Source of the DNA: Pseudomonadota bacterium
GTDB taxonomy: Bacteria; Pseudomonadota; Alphaproteobacteria; Rhizobiales; Xanthobacteraceae
DNA length: 5,146 nucleotides
Assembly (NCBI GenBank): GCA_023405565.1
Contig: JAEXXW010000032.1
Span: 1-5,146 of the forward strand
Reading direction: 5' to 3'
Both the position numbers and the translations under genes were made by a program. A model generated the notes under the pieces. It was not told the DNA's origin and ran no database searches. It saw only the letters and a program-made list of their open reading frames with translations. Positions 1-5,146 of this stretch are shown here, piece after piece (positions within the stretch are counted from its first letter, which is position 1; each line of letters begins with the position of its first letter).

Positions 1-1109
1 ATCAGGGACAGACCGACGGGGCACCCGTCAACCGTTGTCACCGGCAGACTGACCTGCGGCAGACGCGCCAGACTCGCAACGCAGGTGAGCGCCAGCGTTT
101 TCTCACGGAAATCGACAAGGTCGTCGAGCGTCGCCTCGCGCGGCGGCGGAAGATTGTGCGCTGTCGGGATGACCAGCATACCGTCATCGCCAAGCAGATC
201 GACAAGCCGGCGCGTCAGTTCTTCCCGGCGAACAATGGCCGGCGCCACATCCTGCCATTGCACAGTGGCCGCCAGTTTCATGCGATCGCTGACGCTTCGA
301 CTGAGAACGCGCCCCGGGACGCTGGCCCATTGCCCAAGTGTCGCGCGCAGATCATAGAGTTGCAACGGCCGGAAAGTATCGAGCCAATAGTCGATCCCCT
401 CCTCGTAGAGGTCGACCTCTCCAACATGATCAAGCGACTGCGCAATCGGCCGGAGAGCGTCTGCAATCTTCCTCACCGGAATGTCGAATGCGTCACGCGC
501 CAGCATCACGCGTGAATGACCGTGACCGCCCATGTCACCGAAATAGACCTGACCGACGCGCGCCAGCACATCTGCATCCGACGAGAGCCAGCCGACCGTG
601 TCGAAACTCGGCGCCATTGCCATCACGCCCGCAGTCGATATCCGGCCGAAGGTCGTGCGGATGCCGAACACCCCGCAAAAACTCGCCGGCACCCGCACCG
701 AACCTCCCGTGTCGGTGCCGAGGGCGAAATCGCACAGGCCCGCAGCGACGGCCGATGCCGAACCGCTCGACGATCCGCCCGGCACACGATCAGGCGCACG
801 CGGATTGATCGGCGTTCCGAAATGCGGATTGGTGCCGAACATGCCGCAAGCGACTTCATCGGTATGAGTCTTGCCGATCAACTGCGCGCCCGCCGCCATC
901 ACGGCGACAACTGAGGGTGCCGTCGCAACAGTGACGCCGTCATCGCGCAGCCGGTCCGGGTTGCCGCATGCCGTCAGGCTGCCCTCGACATCGAACAGAT
1001 CCTTGACCGCGAATGAGAGATCTTTGAGCGGCCCCTGCTCCGTCAGACGAAAGGGTTGCGGCCCGTGATCGACAAAGGCCATTTTTCGGATGCTGTCGGG
1101 ATTGAGCAT
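1..1109 (-). CDS. Amidase-signature-family amidohydrolase (AMI1-like), C-terminus cut by window edge
   Basis: Cytoplasmic amide hydrolase of the Ser-cisSer-Lys amidase signature family, converting an amide to a carboxylate plus ammonia. Reading from the ATG at 1109 gives 369 residues with no stop, running off position 1. The catalytic triad is visible: Lys36 in AVKDLFDVEG, cis-Ser113 in PGGSSSGSASA, and nucleophile Ser137 in GTDTGGSVRVPA, followed by CGVFGIR and the SFDTVGW block (168-174). From memory, these are the same residue numbers as in plant indole-3-acetamide hydrolase AMI1 (about 425 aa), which supports both this start and an AMI1-like subgroup. LPQVSLPVTTVDGCPVGLSL at the edge is the usual C-terminal block, so probably 30-60 residues are missing. 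The start has an AGTAGG Shine-Dalgarno 6 nt upstream. Met10 (codon at 1082) is a possible but less likely start. It lies 7 bases after the HpaB-family gene and is surely in its operon. Family is certain; substrate (aryl- or indole-acetamide, or another amide) is inferred and unproven. Confidence 0.93.
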   Translation of the reverse strand, partial: MLNPDSIRKMAFVDHGPQPFRLTEQGPLKDLSFAVKDLFDVEGSLTACGNPDRLRDDGVTVATAPSVVAVMAAGAQLIGKTHTDEVACGMFGTNPHFGTPINPRAPDRVPGGSSSGSASAVAAGLCDFALGTDTGGSVRVPASFCGVFGIRTTFGRISTAGVMAMAPSFDTVGWLSSDADVLARVGQVYFGDMGGHGHSRVMLARDAFDIPVRKIADALRPIAQSLDHVGEVDLYEEGIDYWLDTFRPLQLYDLRATLGQWASVPGRVLSRSVSDRMKLAATVQWQDVAPAIVRREELTRRLVDLLGDDGMLVIPTAHNLPPPREATLDDLVDFREKTLALTCVASLARLPQVSLPVTTVDGCPVGLSL

Positions 1110-1115
1110 CACCAA

Positions 1116-1121
1116 CCTACT
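1116..1121 (-). promoter_or_regulatory. Ribosome binding site of the amidase, spanning the upstream stop codon
   Basis: Read on the minus strand the sequence is AGTAGG, five of six bases of AGGAGG, with a 6-nt spacer (TTGGTG) to the ATG at 1109. The motif contains the TAG stop of the oxygenase gene (1119-1117). Ribosomes terminating there are placed directly on the amidase start, which points to translational coupling. It also favours the ATG at 1109 over the internal Met10. Confidence 0.65.
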
Positions 1122-2601
1122 CGGCCGCGGACCGAAGCAGGACCGAGGCATCGGGGTGGTCATATGAACTCATAAAGTCCTCGACATATCCCTTCACTTC
1201 GGCCCAATCGAAGAAGCGGAACGAATTGCCGCGCGTGACAAATGTGGGCCCCGAATAGAACATTTCGTATTGCAGATGACGCGAGCCGAATTCGGATCCG
1301 ACGGCATCCCAAGTCAGCTTCATCAATTTTACCCTATCCTTCGACGAGGCGACAGGTGAGGACTGTGTCTTGCCGATCATCTGCGCGGTTTCCGGATTGT
1401 CGAAATCCGCGACCGATGACGGCACCATGATCAGGCCGCCGCCGGACAATGTCCGGATAGCCTCGGCCACTTCCGGGTATGTGGTCTGTGCAACAACCTG
1501 AGCGGTGCAGAGGATGGTCCGGTTGGGAACAAAATAGCCCTCAAAATGCTCGCCTGTCGCTTCCATGGCAATGATCAGCGCTTCAATATTATTGACCTTT
1601 GCGGCGAGCAATCCGAGCGTCTCGCGCACCTGCGGATAATTGATGATGTTGTTGGTCTCAGCCACCTTGCGCGCAAGACCGAGCATGAACTTCAGCTTGA
1701 CCGAAAGACGGATCATGCACTGGTAGTTCTGGAAGACGTGCGCGCGCGTGTCGTGCCATTGCGCCTGCGCCATCTTCAAATCGTTATGCACAAAGACCCG
1801 ATCCCAAGGCACCTTCACATCGTCGAAATAGACGACGGCATCATTCTCGTCGAAATTCGACGAGAGCGGATAGTCGAACACCGAAGTCGCCGACGCCTCA
1901 TAGCTGCGCCGTGACATCAACTTCAGGCCCTGGGCATTGAGTGGCACCACGGCCGTAAAGGCATATTTCTCGTCGCCAGCCTGCAAGGCCTGAAATCCTG
2001 ACACCAGAATTTCGTCAGCCATGACACCGCTGGTCGCCAGCATCTTGCCGCCACGAATGACGATTCCCTCTGAATCTTCGTCACAAACCGCGGCGACGAG
2101 ATAAGGATCGGCCTGTTTGCCGGCTGATTTGGCCTTGTCGGCCTGCGGATTGATGATGACGTAGGACAGGAAAAGATCGTTATCGCGGGCGTAATCGAAA
2201 TAGCTTTCGAGAGCCGCCGCGCGCTTTGGATCATTGGCACGATAGGCTTTAAGACCCATACGGAAACCGCACAATGTCGATGCGACATGGTCCGGCGAGC
2301 GGCCGACCATCCCGCATGTCAGCCCCGACCAACGTGTGAGCGCCGCACGCCTCTCAACCAGTTCGCGCAAGTTTCGCGGCAATTGCCAGGCACGATTGAC
2401 CCGATTGCCACTGGTGGGCGACACGAATGTCATTGCCTCAATATTGAGCGGGTCTGCTTGATAATCGTACAGCTTGGCCGCTGTCGCCGTCGCACGCCGG
2501 AAGGCCTGATGCGTCGTTACATCGTCGACGCGTTGCCCATCGACGAAAATCGTGCGGCCGTCGCGAATTTTACCGAGATAGGACTGGCCGTCCCTGACCA
2601 T
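1117..2601 (-). CDS. HpaB-family FADH2-dependent aromatic monooxygenase, large subunit
   Basis: Complete 494-residue protein, close to the usual 480-520 for this family (4-hydroxyphenylacetate 3-monooxygenase HpaB, PvcC, phenol hydroxylase PheA1). Such enzymes are soluble and hydroxylate a phenolic ring ortho to OH, using O2 and FADH2 supplied by a separate reductase (HpaC type), not seen here. N-terminal HpaB domain about 5-270: CGMVGRSPDH (97-105) and LSYVIINPQADK (145-156). C-terminal helical flavin domain about 280-480: NYQCMIRLSVKLKFMLGLA (292-310), LSGGGLIMVPSS (385-396), DFDNP (399-403), GSEFGSRHLQYEMFYSGP (435-452). The Fe-S ligand pattern of the related 4-hydroxybutyryl-CoA dehydratase (C-x3-C) is absent, so an oxygenase is favoured. 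Compared from memory with E. coli HpaB (Arg113, Tyr117, His155), the matching residues are Arg101, His105 and Tyr147, an apparent Tyr/His swap. The start is supported by GGAG 6 nt upstream and by the absence of any ATG, GTG or TTG further upstream before an in-frame stop at 2674-2676. First gene of a pair with the amidase. Family is sure; substrate unknown. Confidence 0.93.
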   Translation of the reverse strand: MVRDGQSYLGKIRDGRTIFVDGQRVDDVTTHQAFRRATATAAKLYDYQADPLNIEAMTFVSPTSGNRVNRAWQLPRNLRELVERRAALTRWSGLTCGMVGRSPDHVASTLCGFRMGLKAYRANDPKRAAALESYFDYARDNDLFLSYVIINPQADKAKSAGKQADPYLVAAVCDEDSEGIVIRGGKMLATSGVMADEILVSGFQALQAGDEKYAFTAVVPLNAQGLKLMSRRSYEASATSVFDYPLSSNFDENDAVVYFDDVKVPWDRVFVHNDLKMAQAQWHDTRAHVFQNYQCMIRLSVKLKFMLGLARKVAETNNIINYPQVRETLGLLAAKVNNIEALIIAMEATGEHFEGYFVPNRTILCTAQVVAQTTYPEVAEAIRTLSGGGLIMVPSSVADFDNPETAQMIGKTQSSPVASSKDRVKLMKLTWDAVGSEFGSRHLQYEMFYSGPTFVTRGNSFRFFDWAEVKGYVEDFMSSYDHPDASVLLRSAAE

Positions 2602-2607
2602 GGCGGA

Positions 2608-2611
2608 CTCC
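2608..2611 (-). promoter_or_regulatory. Ribosome binding site of the HpaB-family gene
   Basis: GGAG on the minus strand, separated from the ATG at 2601 by the 6 bases TCCGCC. This is standard spacing, and it fixes the start because the upstream in-frame stretch has no other start codon before a TGA. Confidence 0.7.
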
Positions 2612-2722
2612 GATATATGCCGGAATCCGACGCCAGGCCTTTTGACCCTTTGCCATCGGAAAGAAGGTGAGCATCATTTTGTGCCGGCCGCTCATTTTCG
2701 AGTCCGGCCCAAGATTCATGCA

Positions 2723-2752
2723 AGCCTATTTTCTATGCGGAGTGACTGTCAA
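2723..2752 (-). promoter_or_regulatory. Candidate sigma70-type promoter of the oxygenase-amidase operon
   Basis: A perfect TTGACA (2752-2747) is followed after 18 bases by TAGGCT (2728-2723), which matches TATAAT at its three most conserved positions (first, second and last). Transcription would start near 2716, giving a leader of about 115 bases. The -35 box overlaps TGACaGTCA (2751-2743), a small palindrome that could be an operator half, although four-base arms are easily met by chance. A prediction only: the -10 is weak, and alphaproteobacterial promoters are loosely defined. Confidence 0.4.
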
Positions 2753-2871
2753 GAAATGATTGCCACTCGTCATAGGAAGAACCTTGATCGATAAAGACCG
2801 CATTGCACGGCCTGTAAGCCGGCGAAGATGTAAGGCTTGTACACTCCCGCTTCTTGCGATCAGGTTCATGC

Positions 2872-2964
2872 TCACATCCATGACCAGCAGGCCACGACGA
2901 TCAGCACCAGGAAGCCAAGAATGATGGCCGCCCACATGGGACGATGGGGCTTGGAGAATGCCAT
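2872..2964 (-). CDS. Candidate 30-residue single-pass membrane protein
   Basis: ATG at 2964 and TGA at 2872-2874 enclose 30 codons. The peptide begins MAFSKPHRPMW, a short basic, Pro-containing head. It continues AAIILGFLVLIVVA as one transmembrane helix and ends in CWSWM. The positive head (Lys5, His7, Arg8) predicts N-terminus in the cytoplasm. Third codon positions are G or C in 24 of 30 codons, as in the flanking genes, which is unlikely for random sequence that also makes a clean helix. It starts 98 bases after the RND stop on the same strand, so it may be the last gene of that transport operon. Weak points are the lack of a good Shine-Dalgarno (GGA sits only 2 nt before the ATG) and an alternative in-frame ATG at 2991 that would add nine residues (MRVSSHDRI). 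By position and architecture it could be an accessory of the pump, as AcrZ is for AcrB, but I recognise no family. Confidence 0.5.
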   Translation of the reverse strand: MAFSKPHRPMWAAIILGFLVLIVVACWSWM

Positions 2965-3014
2965 TATCCGATCATGGCTCGACACACGCATTCATCAGAA
3001 TGACAGAATGCGAA

Positions 3015-3038
3015 ACTGCACCGATATCCGCGTGCAGT
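3015..3038 (-). terminator. Inverted repeat after the RND gene: weak terminator or operator
   Basis: ACTGCAC and GTGCAGT form perfect 7-bp arms around a 10-base loop that itself contains the palindrome GATATC. It begins 24 bases downstream of the RND stop codon. On the minus strand the stem is followed by only a TTTC stretch, so a Rho-independent terminator would be weak. It lies between the pump gene and the small membrane ORF, so it may attenuate read-through, protect the 3' end of the mRNA, or bind a regulator. Confidence 0.35.
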
Positions 3039-3062
3039 CTCATATCCCGTTGCTCGATGTCT

Positions 3063-5146
3063 CTAGGCTATAGCGGCATCGCTCTCTTGCTTGCGCGGAT
3101 CCGACGCCGCCACGCGCTCGGAACGGGAAAACAGAGCGATGAGAGCCGGCAGCACCACAAGAATAATGATGGGGGCGAGAAGCATTCCCCCGACAACGAC
3201 AACCGCCAACGGCTTCTGAACCTGAGAGCCAATGCCCGTGGAAATGGCCGCAGGGACGAGACCCGCGCCGGCAATGACGCACGTCATCAGGACGGGACGT
3301 AACTGCGTTTCGCTGGCCTCGATCAGGGCGCTGACACGCTCCATGCCCGTCGCCAGCAGCCGGTTATATTGCGAGATAATCAATATCCCATCCATCACGG
3401 AGATACCGAACAGCGCGATAAAGCCGATCGCGGCCGAGACGCTGAACGGCAATTGCGTGACAAACAGCGCAATCACACCGCCGACGATCGCCATGGGGAT
3501 GACGCTGAGAGCGAGCAAGGTGTCGCGAATAGATGAGAAATTCAGCCACAACAACATGGCGATGATCGCGATGCTCAGCGGGACCATGATCTGCAGGCGG
3601 CTGATCGCCTCTTGCAGATTGCGGAACTCACCGACCCACTCCAAACGCGATCCCGGCGGCAGGATCACCTCCGCGGCGATCTTCTCCCGAGCCTCACGGA
3701 TCGCGCTTCCCAGATCGCGCTCGCGAACACTGAACTTGATCGGCAGATAGCGCTCCTGCTGCTCGCGATAGATGTAGGACGCGCCGGAAATGAGCCGGAT
3801 CGTTGCCACCTCACGAAGCGGGATCTGCGAAATCACATTTCCGACCTGTACACCTATTCTCAGGTTGCGGATCGCTTCGGCATTCTGGCGATATTGCGAA
3901 GCCAGCCTCACGACGATCGGGAAATGGCGATCGCTGCCAGGTTCATAAACCGCACCAGCGTTCTCACCGCCGATCGCAACCCGGATTGTCGAATTGATAT
4001 CGCCGGGAGAGAGTCCATATCGGGCAGCGCGTGCACGGTCGATATCGATCTGGATCGTCGGTTGTCCAAGCGACGTGAAGACAGACAGATCGGTGACGCC
4101 AGGCACGGTGGCCAGCACCGCCTTGATCTTGTTTGCGGTCTCCGTCAGAACATTGAGATCGCTGCCAAAGACCTTGATCGAGTTCTCGCCCTTCACACCC
4201 GACACCTGCTCGGCGACATTGTCCTGCAGATATTGGGAGAAGTTAAACTCGACACCCGGGAACTGCTTTTCCAGGGCAGCCTGTATCTCGTTGGTCAAGG
4301 CATCCTTGTCGACACCCGGCCGCCATTTCTCGACCGGTTTCAGCGGCGCAAAGAGTTCGACATTGAAGAAGCCTGCCGCGTCGGTGCCGTCGTCAGGGCG
4401 ACCATGCTGGGAAACGACCGTTTCAACCTCCGGGAAGCTACGCACCAGTTCACGCATGCGGTTGGCATAGCCGTTACCCTCCTCGAGCGAGATCGTTGAG
4501 GGCATGGTGCCGCGAATCCAGAGATTCCCTTCCTCCAGCTTCGGCATGAATTCCAGCCCGAGGTTGCGCACCACAAAGCCTGTTCCGATGAGGAGCAATA
4601 CCATGCCGACGGCGACAACCGTCTTGTAGCCCACGGCGAAGCGCAACACCGGCGCATAGATCCGGTGCAGAACCCTCATGAGCAGGGTCTCGGTTTCCTG
4701 CACATGCTCCGGCAGAAGGAAGAGACTCAGAACCGGCGTTACGGTGAAGGTGGCGACGAGACCGCCAGCCAATGCGTAAGCATAGGTCTTCGCCATCGGG
4801 CCGAAGATGTGTCCCTCCACGCCGGTCATGGCGAATAGCGGAAGGAAGCCCGCGATGATGATGGCTGCAGCAAACAGGATCGAGCGCTGAACGGCAACGC
4901 CTGCTTCGAATATCTTCAGAACCTTGCCCTGGAACCCTGACTGGATGGCCTGGATGTGTCCGCCATGCCCGCTCAATTGCCGGTATATTCGTTCGACCAT
5001 GATGACGGTCGCATCGACGATCAGACCGAAATCGATCGCCCCGACCGAAAGCAGGTTCGCGGATTCCCCGCGCAGCACCATAATGCCCACGGCGAAGAAG
5101 AGCGCGAACGGAATCGTCGCCGCCACAATCAATGCCGACCGCAGAT
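3063..5146 (-). CDS. CzcA/CusA-family heavy-metal efflux RND transporter, N-terminal third missing at window edge
   Basis: Inner-membrane proton antiporter of a tripartite efflux system that exports metal ions across the envelope with a periplasmic adaptor and an outer-membrane channel. About 693 residues are present of roughly 1,050; the frame continues upstream past 5146 (LRSALIVAATIPF), so the TTG at 5132 is not the start. Counting from that TTG: TM3 about 2-20; TM4 about 27-47 with AIDFGLIVDATVIMVE, where Asp34, Asp40 and Glu47 have the spacing of the CzcA proton relay (Asp402, Asp408, Glu415, from memory); TM5-TM7 about 84-187; second periplasmic porter/docking loop about 190-513, with LEFMPKLEEGNLWIRGT (193-209) and GRPDDGTD (244-251); TM8-TM12 about 514-668; a short charged C-terminal tail. 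GRPDDGTD is the form I associate with divalent-cation pumps (Co/Zn/Cd/Ni, CzcA/CnrA/NccA), whereas Cu/Ag CusA types read about G(R/K)AETATD, so a divalent ion is inferred, not proven. TM10 reads SVMDGIL with Asp581, where I recall Asn in many CzcA proteins. Adaptor and channel genes would lie upstream, outside the window. Confidence 0.95.
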   Translation of the reverse strand, partial: LRSALIVAATIPFALFFAVGIMVLRGESANLLSVGAIDFGLIVDATVIMVERIYRQLSGHGGHIQAIQSGFQGKVLKIFEAGVAVQRSILFAAAIIIAGFLPLFAMTGVEGHIFGPMAKTYAYALAGGLVATFTVTPVLSLFLLPEHVQETETLLMRVLHRIYAPVLRFAVGYKTVVAVGMVLLLIGTGFVVRNLGLEFMPKLEEGNLWIRGTMPSTISLEEGNGYANRMRELVRSFPEVETVVSQHGRPDDGTDAAGFFNVELFAPLKPVEKWRPGVDKDALTNEIQAALEKQFPGVEFNFSQYLQDNVAEQVSGVKGENSIKVFGSDLNVLTETANKIKAVLATVPGVTDLSVFTSLGQPTIQIDIDRARAARYGLSPGDINSTIRVAIGGENAGAVYEPGSDRHFPIVVRLASQYRQNAEAIRNLRIGVQVGNVISQIPLREVATIRLISGASYIYREQQERYLPIKFSVRERDLGSAIREAREKIAAEVILPPGSRLEWVGEFRNLQEAISRLQIMVPLSIAIIAMLLWLNFSSIRDTLLALSVIPMAIVGGVIALFVTQLPFSVSAAIGFIALFGISVMDGILIISQYNRLLATGMERVSALIEASETQLRPVLMTCVIAGAGLVPAAISTGIGSQVQKPLAVVVVGGMLLAPIIILVVLPALIALFSRSERVAASDPRKQESDAAIA

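Larger units (their letters stand above)
2602..3062. other. 461-base intergenic region between the RND gene and the oxygenase operon
   Basis: No long gene lies here on either strand. From the RND end it holds: an inverted repeat (3015-3038); a short ORF for a hydrophobic peptide (2872-2964); a start-less minus-strand open frame ending at a TAG at 2733-2735, with coding-like composition (see findings); a candidate promoter (2723-2752); and a leader of roughly 115 bases before the oxygenase. No tRNA, insertion sequence or CRISPR repeat is visible. The size and lower GC of 2641-2860 fit a control region of a catabolic operon starting at 2601. Confidence 0.6.

Noticed and set aside
156..914. Several overlapping open frames on the plus strand (up to 156 codons) opposite the amidase gene
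   Set aside because: They are Arg/Pro/His-rich shadow frames typical of high-GC antisense DNA. The minus strand encodes a continuous amidase with all catalytic motifs.
1546..1914. A 122-codon plus-strand open frame inside the oxygenase gene
   Set aside because: Antisense shadow of the HpaB-family coding sequence; His/Arg/Leu-rich, no motif.
1117..2601. 4-hydroxybutyryl-CoA dehydratase/isomerase as an alternative identity for the HpaB-family gene
   Set aside because: That enzyme needs three Cys and one His for its Fe-S cluster, including a C-x3-C near residue 100. Here the region reads CGMVGRSPDH with no second Cys.
2668..2694. Inverted repeat TGAGC...GCTCA in the leader, with GCCGGC palindrome in its loop
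   Set aside because: Only 5-bp arms with a 17-base loop; expected by chance at this GC content.
2571..2695. Minus-strand short ORF starting at 2695 (MSGRHKMMLTFFPMAKG...) in the leader, running into the oxygenase start in another frame
   Set aside because: No ribosome site, no domain or leader-peptide codon run, and it ends about 30 bases inside the oxygenase gene. Possible as an upstream ORF but not supportable.
2726..2935. A 69-codon minus-strand open frame (MGGHHSWLPGADRRG...)
   Set aside because: Out of frame with, and overlapping, the better-supported membrane peptide; no ribosome site and no protein-like features.
3612..4499. A 295-codon open frame on the plus strand
   Set aside because: It lies opposite the RND porter domain, has Arg/Asp/Leu-rich shadow composition and no recognisable domain, while the minus strand carries conserved CzcA-family motifs throughout.

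Overview
The window carries three long genes, all on the minus strand, plus a probable very small membrane-protein gene between two of them. In transcription order (high to low coordinate) these are: the C-terminal two thirds of a heavy-metal-efflux (HME) RND transporter of the CzcA/CusA family (runs off the 3' edge at 5146, ends at 3063); a 461-base intergenic stretch (2602-3062) with a candidate 30-residue single-pass membrane protein; a complete HpaB-family, FADH2-dependent aromatic monooxygenase large subunit (2601-1117); and an amidase-signature-family amidohydrolase (1109 to beyond position 1).

The DNA is GC-rich with strong G/C preference at third codon positions. Protein style (CzcA-family RND, an HpaB-type oxygenase next to an amidase) suggests a soil or water proteobacterium, most likely an alphaproteobacterium of the Hyphomicrobiales. 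This taxonomic guess rests on general look only; no rRNA or marker gene is present.

The monooxygenase and amidase form a tight pair: 7 bases separate stop and start, and a near-consensus Shine-Dalgarno for the amidase lies across the oxygenase stop codon. They are therefore very probably co-transcribed and translationally coupled. A coherent inferred role is catabolism of an aromatic amide: the amidase releases ammonia and an aromatic acid, and the two-component monooxygenase hydroxylates the ring, either before or after. The flavin reductase partner (HpaC type) is not in the window. The oxygenase keeps the family fold motifs but, by my alignment from memory, has two of the three known substrate-contacting residues exchanged (Tyr and His swapped), so its substrate may not be 4-hydroxyphenylacetate.

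The RND gene is probably the end of a separate transport operon (divalent-cation type, by its GRPDDGTD porter motif and Asp/Asp/Glu proton relay in TM4). The short transmembrane ORF just after it could be an AcrZ-like accessory peptide. The rest of the intergenic region probably holds the promoter of the oxygenase-amidase operon, with a TTGACA-type -35 box and a roughly 115-base leader.
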